A stretch of 64,000 nucleotides of DNA from Spirochaetales bacterium (GTDB lineage: Bacteria > Spirochaetota > Spirochaetia > Sphaerochaetales > Sphaerochaetaceae). Under the pieces are notes generated by a model, which ran no database searches, was not told the origin of the DNA, and saw only the letters and a list, made by a program, of their open reading frames with translations. Within the stretch, counting starts at the first letter, position 1; each line of letters opens with the position of its first letter. The translations under genes were made by a program, and so were the position numbers. Of the stretch, positions 32,784-40,673 are shown one piece after another. The stretch covers positions 1-64,000 of the forward strand of contig JAHDQJ010000004.1 of NCBI GenBank assembly GCA_018433865.1, written 5' to 3'.

Positions 32784-33599
32784 ATGCGCCTGATCATTCA
32801 ACCCGATTACGAGAAACTGTCCTGCTGGGCGGCCCACCATATCGCCAAGGCAATCAAGGATTTTGCCCCATCCTCCGACCGACCCTTCGTGCTCGGGCTT
32901 CCCACCGGATCCTCTCCGGTAGGGACCTACAAGCAGTTGGTTGCGCTCTGTCGCAGCGGAGATCTGTCGTTCAAACACGTGGTGACCTTCAACATGGACG
33001 AGTATATCGGCTTGCCGCATGATCACCCGCAGAGTTACCACGCGTTCATGTGGGACCATCTGTTCAGTCTCGTCGATATCCCGAAGGAGCAGGTGCACAT
33101 CCCCGACGGCACCGCCGAGGATGTGGGTGCCGAATGTGCATCCTATGAGGACAAGATCGCTGCGTATGGCGGCATCGAGCTGTTCCTCGGTGGCGTGGGA
33201 GCTGATGGCCACATCGCGTTCAACGAGCCATATTCCTCCTTGGCCTCCCTCACGCGCGTGAAATCGCTCACCTATGATACGAAAGTGATGAACTCACGCT
33301 TCTTCGGCAATGACATCGCAAAGGTTCCCTCCACTGCGATCACCGTCGGGGTGAAGACGGTGATGGACGCGAGGGAAGTGGTGCTGCTGGTGAACGGACA
33401 CGGGAAGGCGAGGGCCTTGCAGGCAGCGGTCGAGGGACCGGTGAGTCACGCATGGACATGCAGCGCGCTGCAGATGCATCCGAAGGCGATCATCGTATGC
33501 GATGAAGCATCGACAGTGGAACTGAAGGTCGGTACCTACAAGTATTTCAAGGACATCGAGGCACAGAACCTTACTCCCGCATGCCTGCTCGCCGACTGA
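32784..33599 (+). CDS. nagB: Glucosamine-6-phosphate deaminase
   Basis: A 271-residue enzyme converting glucosamine 6-phosphate to fructose 6-phosphate plus ammonia, the last step of amino-sugar catabolism. Family motifs are visible: [13 protein letters not shown] for phosphate binding, FNMDEY with the catalytic aspartate, and [11 protein letters not shown] with the ring-opening histidine. Length equals E. coli NagB. Start: ATG with AAAGGAGA upstream. nagA and a PTS transporter are not in this window, so it is a stand-alone gene. Its 3' end overlaps the convergent GDPD gene by 29 nt. Confidence 0.95.
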   Translation: MRLIIQPDYEKLSCWAAHHIAKAIKDFAPSSDRPFVLGLPTGSSPVGTYKQLVALCRSGDLSFKHVVTFNMDEYIGLPHDHPQSYHAFMWDHLFSLVDIPKEQVHIPDGTAEDVGAECASYEDKIAAYGGIELFLGGVGADGHIAFNEPYSSLASLTRVKSLTYDTKVMNSRFFGNDIAKVPSTAITVGVKTVMDAREVVLLVNGHGKARALQAAVEGPVSHAWTCSALQMHPKAIIVCDEASTVELKVGTYKYFKDIEAQNLTPACLLAD

Positions 33600-34410
33600 C
33601 CGATTCCCTGAGACCCATCTGCGAGGCAACCTTGATCACCGTCGCGGGATCGTCGGTCATGATCGTGTCGACTCCCATGGAGAAGAGTTGCCGCATCAGC
33701 TGTTCATCGTTGATCGTCCATACCTGGATGACACAACCGAGCTTGTGGAATGATTCGATGAACCCTGGGGTGATCACCTCGATGCCCCATTGACGGATCG
33801 GAACCTGGAACACCGGTGTCCTTCCCAATCGCAGATCCTTGGGGAGCGTGTGGGTCTTTTGCCGCAGAAGCAGCGGAATCACCTCAAGCGTGGTCAGGCT
33901 GGTGAGGATGCGCGGGTTTCTCTTGCGCATCAGCTTGAGATTGGCCAGGTGAAAGCTAGCGCAGAGGACACGGTCCTCCGCGTGGTGGGCTGTCACCACC
34001 CGCTCGAAGGCCTCGACGATCGCGCTGTCGGCGCTCTTGAGGTCGACATTGAACCGTTGGTGGGGACATGCCTCCAATGCCTCGTCAAGCGTTGCCATGC
34101 GCACTCCGGTTCCCCTGAACGGAAAGGTCTTTCCCCCATCCTTGGTGAACGTGTAGCCCGCGTCGAGCGTCTTGAGCTCCTTCAGGTCATGATCCTCTAC
34201 TTTCCCGCTACCGTCTGTGTTCCGCTCAAGCGTCGGGTCGTGCCAGATGACCACCTGACCGTCCTTCGTCAGGTGGACGTCCGTCTCGATGACATCGATG
34301 TCCATGGAGAGTGCGCTCCTGAAGGCCTCCAACGTATTCTCGGGATAGTTGTGGCTGTCACCCCGGTGGGCCACCACACGTGGCATCGGATCCAAGAACG
34401 GTTCACGCAT
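33571..34410 (-). CDS. Glycerophosphodiester phosphodiesterase
   Basis: A 279-residue GDPD/UgpQ-type enzyme that splits deacylated phospholipids into sn-glycerol 3-phosphate and an alcohol. The catalytic motifs are present: [12 protein letters not shown] at the start, [13 protein letters not shown], and [10 protein letters not shown]. Later NVDLKS and MTDDP match the other strands of the TIM barrel. No signal peptide is visible, so it acts in the cytoplasm. It overlaps the upstream trmJ by 8 nt and is probably cotranscribed with it. The 3' end runs into the nagB stop region. Confidence 0.92.
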   Translation of the reverse strand: MREPFLDPMPRVVAHRGDSHNYPENTLEAFRSALSMDIDVIETDVHLTKDGQVVIWHDPTLERNTDGSGKVEDHDLKELKTLDAGYTFTKDGGKTFPFRGTGVRMATLDEALEACPHQRFNVDLKSADSAIVEAFERVVTAHHAEDRVLCASFHLANLKLMRKRNPRILTSLTTLEVIPLLLRQKTHTLPKDLRLGRTPVFQVPIRQWGIEVITPGFIESFHKLGCVIQVWTINDEQLMRQLFSMGVDTIMTDDPATVIKVASQMGLRESVSRRAGMRE

Positions 34411-35146
34411 CTTCTGTCGTCTCCTCCTGCTTGTGCAGTTTCAAGCGCGACATCTTGATGAACATCTTCTCCAGACGCTTGGCCTCTTTCTCGCTGAGGG
34501 TGGCACGGGCGAGGATGTCGCGGAAGAATCGTTGGACCTCGGGACGCTCGTCGAGCTTGTAGAATCCGATGGCATCGAACGATTGTCCGATGGTGTTCGC
34601 CACCTCCTGGAGTCGGCTCTCCACGATAGGCTCGAATCCGAGGGTATCGTTCAACTCACGGAACAGGGTATAGGCTATGATCTGGACCGCCTGTGAGAGA
34701 TTGAGGCTTGGGAAAGCCTCGCTGGTCGGAATCCTCACGCCCATGTGGCAAAGGTGCAGCTCCTCGTCGGTGAGACCGTCCGCTTCGCGGCCGAAGACGA
34801 TCGAGACGATCCCCTCTCCCGTATCTGCGATCCGCTTTGCCAGCTGCTCGGGAAGCAAGGCGAAATACTTGCGGTTCTTTCCCCGCCTGCGCGATGCTCC
34901 GACGGAGAGCACACTGTCCTGCAGCGCTTCACGGAGTGTGGAAAATCGCTCATGCTGCTCATACAGGTCGTAGGCGTGGATGGCGAGTGTCCTCACCCGT
35001 GTCTCGTCATAGACCTTGTCACCGGTGATCGCCAGGCGCCTGATGCCCATCGTCTTCATTGCCCTGCACACCGAGCCGATGTTGGCGCCGTCCTGTGGTT
35101 CCACGAGGACGATCCTGATCCTGTCCAGATTCGGGTTCGATTCCAT
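34403..35146 (-). CDS. tRNA methyltransferase of the TrmJ/SpoU class
   Basis: A 247-residue SPOUT RNA ribose methyltransferase. The N-terminal motif VLVEPQDGANIGSVCRAMK and the deep-knot motifs VFGREADGLTDEE and SLNLSQAVQI match TrmJ (2'-O methylation of position 32 in tRNAs). A C-terminal helical extension is also TrmJ-like. The ATG has no Shine-Dalgarno; TTGGAT, 17 nt, TATGAA ends 8 nt before it, so the mRNA may be leaderless. It is divergent from the permease gene, and its promoter overlaps that of the permease. Confidence 0.88.
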   Translation of the reverse strand: MESNPNLDRIRIVLVEPQDGANIGSVCRAMKTMGIRRLAITGDKVYDETRVRTLAIHAYDLYEQHERFSTLREALQDSVLSVGASRRRGKNRKYFALLPEQLAKRIADTGEGIVSIVFGREADGLTDEELHLCHMGVRIPTSEAFPSLNLSQAVQIIAYTLFRELNDTLGFEPIVESRLQEVANTIGQSFDAIGFYKLDERPEVQRFFRDILARATLSEKEAKRLEKMFIKMSRLKLHKQEETTEDA

Positions 35147-35154
35147 ATGCTCAT

Positions 35155-35196
35155 TTCATATCAGATATTGCAGTATTATCCAAGCTGGAATATAGT
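35155..35196. promoter_or_regulatory. Overlapping divergent leaderless-type promoters (trmJ and perM-like)
   Basis: Plus strand: TTGCAG (35168-35173), 17 nt, TATAGT (35191-35196), ending 6 nt before the ATG at 35203. Minus strand: TTGGAT (35178-35183), 17 nt, TATGAA (35155-35160), ending 8 nt before the trmJ ATG. The two promoters interleave, so both cannot be bound at once. Confidence 0.65.
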
Positions 35197-35202
35197 GGGG
35201 AC

Positions 35203-36393
35203 ATGTTGGAGCAGGTGAAGAAACCGAAGGATGCAGGCAAGACGGCGGTGATCATCATTGCGGTCATCCTTGTGGGCGCCGTGATGAAGATTGGTGCGGC
35301 GGTCACGTTGCCGCTCGTCATTTCCCTGTTCCTCTTCCTCCTGTTCAATCCCTTCCTCAACAGATTGGAGAAACTGAAGGTACCACGTTGGCTCGGCGTG
35401 GTCATCGCGATGCTCCTGTTGCTGGTGATCTTCCTTTTCGCCGGTTGGTTCTTCTTCTTCACGATCGATCGCCTGGTGCAGCGGCTTCCGATGTATATCC
35501 GTCGGTTCACCGTGATCGACGCTTGGGTCGCGGAGAAGCTTGATCTGGATGCCGGGACGAGCTTTCTGACCTACCTCAATTTCGATTGGCAGGGGATCAT
35601 CCTCAGTTCGCTCTCATCGGTGAGCGGAAAAGCGATCAATGTCATCTCGATGGCCTCCCTCATCTATATTTTCGTTCTCTTCCTCCTCATGGAGCGTCAG
35701 TCGCTGATTCCGAAGCTCAAGATCGCAGCACCGGGAGGAAAGGGGATGCGGGTCGCAGTGCTCTTCGAGCGGGTGAACCGGCAGGTCTCGAAGTACTTGT
35801 TGCTGAAGGCGCTCATCAGCGTGGCGACCGGCGTGCTCTTCTACCTTGCGAGCCTGGCGACCGGACTCGACTTTGCGATCATGTGGGGTGTCCTTGCTTT
35901 CATCCTCAACTTCATCCCCAGCATCGGATCCATCATCATCACCATCATGACCATCGTGATGGCACTGCTGCAGTTCTTCCCCAACTGGGCCAATATCATC
36001 TACGTGGCAGTCTTGATGATCTCGATCCAGACCGTGCTCGGCAATATCCTCGACCCCAGGATCCAAGGCGTGCAACTGAACCTCAGTCCCTTCGTGATCC
36101 TCGTCTCCCTCTCCCTGTGGGGCTTCATCTGGGGTGTGGCCGGCATGTTCCTCGCCGTTCCGATCACCAGCGTCCTCCAGATCGTCTGTGCGAACGTACA
36201 GTCGCTCAAGCCGGTCGCGGTGATGATCGGCAGCGGCAGGTCCTATCGCAAGATCATCGAGGAGGAGCGCCGCCGCGCCCGCGAGCGGGCCAAGCGACGG
36301 GCTGAGCGGGAGAGGAGACGGGCCCAGCGTGCCAACCACAACGGTCTCAGTCCAACACAGACTGATGTGCCCGAGGAAACGCCTCGTGAGTGA
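35203..36393 (+). CDS. AI-2E/PerM family permease
   Basis: A 396-residue membrane protein of the AI-2E transporter family (PerM/TqsA-like), with about seven hydrophobic segments. The family feature is visible in the long helix with GLDFAIMWGVLAFILNFIPSIGS, quoted by its core LNFIPSIGS, and in GNILDPRIQG downstream. Members export diverse solutes, sodium or quorum signals; the specificity here is unknown. The C-terminal 50 residues are very arginine- and glutamate-rich (RRRARERAKRRAERERRR), probably cytoplasmic and RNA- or lipid-contacting. Start: ATG 35203, with a -10 box ending 6 nt before it. It overlaps the next gene by 8 nt. Confidence 0.87.
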   Translation: MLEQVKKPKDAGKTAVIIIAVILVGAVMKIGAAVTLPLVISLFLFLLFNPFLNRLEKLKVPRWLGVVIAMLLLLVIFLFAGWFFFFTIDRLVQRLPMYIRRFTVIDAWVAEKLDLDAGTSFLTYLNFDWQGIILSSLSSVSGKAINVISMASLIYIFVLFLLMERQSLIPKLKIAAPGGKGMRVAVLFERVNRQVSKYLLLKALISVATGVLFYLASLATGLDFAIMWGVLAFILNFIPSIGSIIITIMTIVMALLQFFPNWANIIYVAVLMISIQTVLGNILDPRIQGVQLNLSPFVILVSLSLWGFIWGVAGMFLAVPITSVLQIVCANVQSLKPVAVMIGSGRSYRKIIEEERRRARERAKRRAERERRRAQRANHNGLSPTQTDVPEETPRE

Positions 36394-37282
36394 GGCCGAT
36401 GTGCAGTGGCAGGAACTTGCTCCCCAGGATCCCGACACTTTGGATGAGCCTTCCAGGAAAGAGGCCTTGCGCATGTTCTCCGATCATGTGTGGGCATTCT
36501 ATCGTGCACGCGGCAGAGCCTTTCCCTGGCGTGAGACGGATGATCCCTACCGCATCCTCCTGTCCGAGCTCATGCTCCAGCAGACGCAGACGGAGCGGGT
36601 ATTGCCCAAGTACGAGCTGTTCTTGCAGCAGTGGCCGACTTTGCAGGCCATGGCCGGTGCCTCCACCCTCGAGCTTCTTGCCTCGTGGCGGGGCTTGGGC
36701 TACAACAGGAGGGCGCTTGCCTTGCGTACGATCGCCCGGATGAGCGAACAATACGGTTGGACGTTGCCGGCCGATGAGCAGGTCCTGCGATCGATGCCGA
36801 TGGTCGGTCCGGCGACCAGCGCGGCGATCCTCTCGTTCGCGTATCATCAGAAGGCCCTCTATCTTGAGACGAACATCAGGCGGGTACTGATCCATCATTT
36901 TCATCCCGACCAGGATGCCGTGAAGGACAAGGCGCTTCATGAAGACCTCGCGCAACTCTTGGAACTGCAGGATGATTGCAAGCACTGGTACTATGCGTTG
37001 ATGGATTACGGGGTATTCCTGAAGAAGGTGTTGGTGAATCCCAATCGCCGCAGCGCCCACTACGTGCGTCAGGGAACATTCAAGAACTCGGACAGACAGT
37101 TGCGTGGCATGCTTCTGTTGCTCTTCACCGAACAAGGCCCGCTCGACATGGCCGCATTGCAAGGTGCGCTGCCCTTCGAACCCGAGCGCATCGAACGGTG
37201 CCTTGCTTCCCTGGAGGACGAAGGCTTCATCATGGGCGTCTCGGAGCAGGGCTCCGTGCGCTATGGCATCCGGTCCGAGTGA
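36386..37282 (+). CDS. A/G-specific adenine glycosylase-like protein without Fe-S cluster
   Basis: A roughly 298-residue HhH-GPD protein related to MutY, which removes adenine opposite oxidised guanine. The catalytic glutamate is Glu61 in LSELMLQQTQTE, and the helix-hairpin-helix MPMVGPATSAAILS is recognisable. Two changes stand out: the MutY catalytic aspartate in LDGNVxRV is a glutamate (LETNIRRV, Glu161), and the four-cysteine Fe-S motif after ALMDYG is absent. The C-terminal part is not a MutT-like domain but a predicted winged-helix segment. Start: GTG 36386 with GAGG upstream; ATG 36365 is the alternative. It overlaps the permease gene end, so it is translationally coupled. Confidence 0.75.
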   Translation: MSEADVQWQELAPQDPDTLDEPSRKEALRMFSDHVWAFYRARGRAFPWRETDDPYRILLSELMLQQTQTERVLPKYELFLQQWPTLQAMAGASTLELLASWRGLGYNRRALALRTIARMSEQYGWTLPADEQVLRSMPMVGPATSAAILSFAYHQKALYLETNIRRVLIHHFHPDQDAVKDKALHEDLAQLLELQDDCKHWYYALMDYGVFLKKVLVNPNRRSAHYVRQGTFKNSDRQLRGMLLLLFTEQGPLDMAALQGALPFEPERIERCLASLEDEGFIMGVSEQGSVRYGIRSE

Positions 37283-38184
37283 GAAGCCTGTTCCTGCCGA
37301 TCGACCCACACGTTTCCCAGCATCCCGCACAGGATGACCAATGCACCGATCAGCAGGTGTATGCTGAAGAGACCGAACATGATCGCATCGAGTATGATGG
37401 ATGTGATGATCTGCGCGCTGCTGAGCAGGAGCGCCGAGTAGATCGCGGGAATCCGCGGGATGACATGGTTGGTTCCGGTGACGACGATCACCGCGAGCAA
37501 ACCGCCTCCGAGCATGAGATGGATCGGGACCTCAGTGACATGCGTGATCGCATCCAAGGTCCTTTCTGCGGAGGTGAGTGCATAGACCAAGGAGGCGAAC
37601 ACGAAGCCGCTGATCACGTTGTTCCGTGCGCTGAAGAGGACGCCCTTGTAGGAGGCGAGCCGTGAATTGTAGACCATCTGGACCATCGTCAGGATCCCGG
37701 TAGCCGTACCGATGATCACATAGGGGATGGAGAAGCTTCCCCCCTGCGAGGCCATGATCGCGATCCCGATGAAACTCACCGAGAGGGTGAGGACTTTTTT
37801 CCTGCTTATCCTGTAGGTACGCATCCCCATGAATCCGGTGAGATCGAACAGAAGCGAACCCAACGATTGGCCGAACACCGCAGTGGCCATCGAGAGCGAT
37901 GCTCCGATGTTCGTGATGGTGATGTAGTTCGCATTGATGATCAAGAATCCGAACAGCCCGCCGAAGTAAAGGTACCAGGGAGCCTTCCTGCGCTCGGTAG
38001 GCTCGTTGCGATGCAACCTGATTCCGATCATGATGATCGTGATGGCGATGATGCCGATCATGTGGTTGAACAGGAACGAGACAGCCATGGTGGAGACCTG
38101 GCCGAATCGGGTGTTGAGCACTACCATGACGGAAATGACACTGCCTATCGCAGCGGCGAGAACGTAATCGGATGTCCGGTGCAT
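37261..38184 (-). CDS. DMT superfamily permease
   Basis: A 307-residue membrane protein with about ten hydrophobic segments arranged as two halves, typical of drug/metabolite transporters (DUF606/YdcZ or EamA type). The first half has NTRFGQVSTMAVSFLFNH, the second NNVISGFVF and RIPAIYSALLLSS. The substrate is not predictable. The ATG at 38184 has no Shine-Dalgarno; TTGGTG, 17 nt, TACAAT ends 6 nt before it. The longer frame to 38337 is not used. The 3' end overlaps the MutY-like gene by 22 nt on the opposite strand. Confidence 0.82.
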   Translation of the reverse strand: MHRTSDYVLAAAIGSVISVMVVLNTRFGQVSTMAVSFLFNHMIGIIAITIIMIGIRLHRNEPTERRKAPWYLYFGGLFGFLIINANYITITNIGASLSMATAVFGQSLGSLLFDLTGFMGMRTYRISRKKVLTLSVSFIGIAIMASQGGSFSIPYVIIGTATGILTMVQMVYNSRLASYKGVLFSARNNVISGFVFASLVYALTSAERTLDAITHVTEVPIHLMLGGGLLAVIVVTGTNHVIPRIPAIYSALLLSSAQIITSIILDAIMFGLFSIHLLIGALVILCGMLGNVWVDRQEQASHSDRMP

Positions 38185-38190
38185 ACGGCG

Positions 38191-38219
38191 ATTGTAGCAC
38201 GGCTCACCTCTTTCACCAA
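38191..38219 (-). promoter_or_regulatory. Promoter placing transcription start at the DMT permease start codon
   Basis: TTGGTG, 17 nt, TACAAT on the minus strand; ends 6 nt before the ATG at 38184. Confidence 0.62.
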
Positions 38220-38224
38220 GCGGC

Positions 38225-38253
38225 TTGAGGATTGCCGTTGCTGCTGGTATACT
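38225..38253 (+). promoter_or_regulatory. Promoter of the small lipoprotein
   Basis: TTGAGG, 17 nt, TATACT. It gives a leader of about 62 nt. The same layout recurs before the 5'-nucleotidase gene. Confidence 0.7.
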
Positions 38254-38321
38254 CTTCCCATACAGCTCACAAGATGTTCTGCTCATGCTTGTCTTCATCC
38301 GGGAGCCAGGGGAGGATTGCA

Positions 38322-38507
38322 ATGAAGCGAGGCGCACTGATCGTAATGGTGATGGTGGTTGCCGTCACATTGATGATGGGAGTAGGGTGCAGTACCAGCA
38401 CAACCGTAGAACCGGAACCCGTGGTGATTCCGGTGATGGCACCGGCACCGGCCCCAGTCGCGGTACCGATGGCTGCTCCCCCCGCTCCGGTGGTTTCCGC
38501 TCCGTAG
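38322..38507 (+). CDS. Small proline/alanine-rich lipoprotein
   Basis: A 61-residue lipoprotein: two basic residues, a hydrophobic core, lipobox GVGC (Cys21) and then about 40 residues of almost only Pro, Ala, Val and Met. It has no folded domain. The leader and N-terminus resemble those of the next gene (5'-nucleotidase lipoprotein), which has the same order of promoter, Shine-Dalgarno GGAGGAT(T)GCA, signal peptide and Pro/Ala-rich spacer. I infer a duplicated lipoprotein head that lost or never had its enzyme domain, or a spacer-like envelope peptide. Start: ATG with GGGGAGGA upstream. Confidence 0.7.
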   Translation: MKRGALIVMVMVVAVTLMMGVGCSTSTTVEPEPVVIPVMAPAPAPVAVPMAAPPAPVVSAP

Positions 38508-38598
38508 AAGCAGTTTTCCGATTCCGAACCGATTTCCACTACACCCAATCCCTATCAGTGTAACGATTGCGGATGTCGTGTTGTCTTCCAGAAGTAAC

Positions 38599-38627
38599 TT
38601 GAGAATATTCGCCTGCGGTTGTACACT
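38599..38627 (+). promoter_or_regulatory. Promoter of the 5'-nucleotidase lipoprotein
   Basis: TTGAGA, 17 nt, TACACT; about 65 nt before the ATG at 38693. It mirrors the promoter at 38225-38253. Confidence 0.68.
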
Positions 38628-38692
38628 TGCAGTACATTGCTCATGCTGTCCTGACATGCGCATGCGGTCATCCAAGATCCAAGGAGGATGCA

Positions 38693-40591
38693 ATGAAGAA
38701 GAGAATGTTCATCCTGGCGGCGATGGTACTCACCATCTTCGTACTGCTGTTCTCCGGTTGTGCGACAACGGAACGGGTCGAACCGATCGAAGCAATCGCC
38801 GAACCTGCGATCCCGGCGACAGCGCCCGTCGCAGTGCAACCAGAACAACCGATGGAGCCTCCTGCGGTCGTGGAAGAGAAGGTGCCTTCCGAACAGTCTG
38901 AAAGGACCGTCAAGCTGATTGTCACCAGCGACATCCACGGGAGCCTGTTCCCCTATGACTTCATACGCAACGAGGTTGCGAAGACCAGCCAGATGCAGGT
39001 TGCCAGCTATGTCGAACAGGAACGAGCGTTGCCACAGAGCGTGATACTTTTGGACAACGGAGATGTGCTGCAGGGCCAGCCGATCGTCTACTACTACAAC
39101 TTCGTGAAGACCGATGCTCCGCATATCGTTCCCGCGGTGATGAATGACATGCGCTATGACGCAGCATCCGTCGGCAATCATGACATCGAGGCAGGTCCTG
39201 AGGTCTATCTCAGGGTAGCCGAAGAGGCTGCGTATCCCTACCTTGCCGCGAACGCCGTTTACATCGACAGCGGTGAGCCGGTGACGAAGCCGTATGTGAT
39301 TCTCGAGCGTGATGGCTTGCGGATCGCAGTGATGGGGATGATCACCCCCTATATCCCGAAGTGGCTGCCCCAGAACCTCTATGAGGGGGTACGGTTCGAA
39401 GATATGGTCGAGACCGCACAGAAATGGATGAGTGCGATTCTTGCGGAGAAACCCGACTTGGTGGTCGGGCTCTTCCATGCAGGAGTCGACGAGACCTACA
39501 GCGGGAATGCCGATGAGAAGGGCAATGAAAATGCGAGCAAGCTGGTAGCCCAGCGTGTCGCAGGGTTCGATGTCATATTCACGGGACATGATCACCAGGA
39601 TACCGATATGGTCGTGCAGGATCCGAACGGGAAGGAGGTCGCGATCGTCGGAGCGATGAACGGAGGCCGTTCGGTGGCGACCGCCACTGCGACGTTCGCA
39701 CGCGATGAGCGGCTCGGCTCCTTCGTCTTGCGGTCGGTCGACGGGCAGACCGTCATGATGGACTCGCAGGTTCCGCATGAAGTGCTCATGAAGAAATACC
39801 AGCCGGTGATCGATGAGGTTACCCAGTGGGTTTCCAGGCCCGTAGGTTCGATCAGCGAGACGGTCTCGTCGCGCGATTCGATGTTCGGGGATTCCAAGTT
39901 CGTCGACCTGATCCACAGCATCCAGCTGGAGAAGACCGGAGCCGACCTTTCCATCTCCGCACCGCTTTCGCTCGACGCGACGATCAAGCAAGGACCTGTC
40001 TACGTACGCGACATGTTCAGCCTCTATCCGTATGAGAACCTGCTGTTCACGATGGAGATGACAGGGCGCGAGATCAAGGCACTGCTCGAATATTCCTATC
40101 AGCACTGGTTCAACCAGATGAAGTCGCTCGATGACGATCTGATCAACTTCAAGCGGGATGCGGAGGGCAACCTCATCTTCAATACCCGCTACAACACCTA
40201 TGATACCGCGACTCGTTACTACAACTACGACAGTGTCGCGGGGATCAACTACGTGGTGGATATCACGAAGAGTGCAGGCCAACGCATTTCCATCAAGACG
40301 ATGACGAAGGGAGGACCGTTCCAACTGGACAGGACCTACAAGGTGGCGATCAACTCCTATCGTGCCCAAGGGGGAGGGGGACACCTCGCCGCCGCGGGCA
40401 TCGATGCGCAGGAAGCATTGCGCAGGATCCTGTTCTCCACCGACAAGGATCTGCGCTACTACCTGATGGAGGCGTTCGAGACCAAAGGAGAGATCGTTCC
40501 CTCCGTGGACAACAACTGGCTGGTGATCCCGAATCTCTGGGTGCAGCGAGGCATCAAGAACTCCTATCCGAAGCTCTATACGAACCCATGA
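38693..40591 (+). CDS. 5'-nucleotidase/2',3'-cyclic phosphodiesterase family lipoprotein
   Basis: A 632-residue surface or periplasmic lipoprotein (lipobox FSGC, Cys22) that hydrolyses nucleotides. After a Pro/Ala-rich spacer to about residue 65, the metallophosphatase domain has the metal ligands in TSDIHGSLFP, LLDNGDVLQGQP, SVGNHDIEAG and FTGHDHQDTD. The C-terminal 5'-nucleotidase domain follows, with NLLFTMEMTGREI and YRAQGGGGHLAAAG. It most resembles the CpdB/YfkN branch acting on 2',3'-cyclic nucleotides and 3'-nucleotides. Start: ATG with AAGGAGGA upstream. It probably scavenges phosphate and nucleosides. Confidence 0.92.
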   Translation: MKKRMFILAAMVLTIFVLLFSGCATTERVEPIEAIAEPAIPATAPVAVQPEQPMEPPAVVEEKVPSEQSERTVKLIVTSDIHGSLFPYDFIRNEVAKTSQMQVASYVEQERALPQSVILLDNGDVLQGQPIVYYYNFVKTDAPHIVPAVMNDMRYDAASVGNHDIEAGPEVYLRVAEEAAYPYLAANAVYIDSGEPVTKPYVILERDGLRIAVMGMITPYIPKWLPQNLYEGVRFEDMVETAQKWMSAILAEKPDLVVGLFHAGVDETYSGNADEKGNENASKLVAQRVAGFDVIFTGHDHQDTDMVVQDPNGKEVAIVGAMNGGRSVATATATFARDERLGSFVLRSVDGQTVMMDSQVPHEVLMKKYQPVIDEVTQWVSRPVGSISETVSSRDSMFGDSKFVDLIHSIQLEKTGADLSISAPLSLDATIKQGPVYVRDMFSLYPYENLLFTMEMTGREIKALLEYSYQHWFNQMKSLDDDLINFKRDAEGNLIFNTRYNTYDTATRYYNYDSVAGINYVVDITKSAGQRISIKTMTKGGPFQLDRTYKVAINSYRAQGGGGHLAAAGIDAQEALRRILFSTDKDLRYYLMEAFETKGEIVPSVDNNWLVIPNLWVQRGIKNSYPKLYTNP

Positions 40592-40611
40592 TTTTCCGAG
40601 TGCCACGCACG

Positions 40612-40636
40612 ATGGCCGCCGCGAGGCGGCCATTCT
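40612..40636 (+). terminator. Hairpin terminator after the 5'-nucleotidase gene
   Basis: ATGGCCGCC and GGCGGCCAT form a 9-bp perfect stem with a GCGA tetraloop, just before the cobT promoter. U-tract is weak. Confidence 0.6.
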
Positions 40637-40638
40637 CA

Positions 40639-40667
40639 TGGACAGGATCCGCATGCATCGTTACACT
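40639..40667 (+). promoter_or_regulatory. Promoter placing transcription start at the cobT start codon
   Basis: TGGACA, 17 nt, TACACT; ends 6 nt before the ATG at 40674. No leader is left for a cobalamin riboswitch. Confidence 0.68.
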
Positions 40668-40673
40668 ATCGGC

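Noticed and set aside
37261-38337. Longer N-terminus for the DMT permease starting at 38337
   Set aside because: The extra 51 residues cross the promoter that ends 6 nt before the ATG at 38184 and are not membrane-like.
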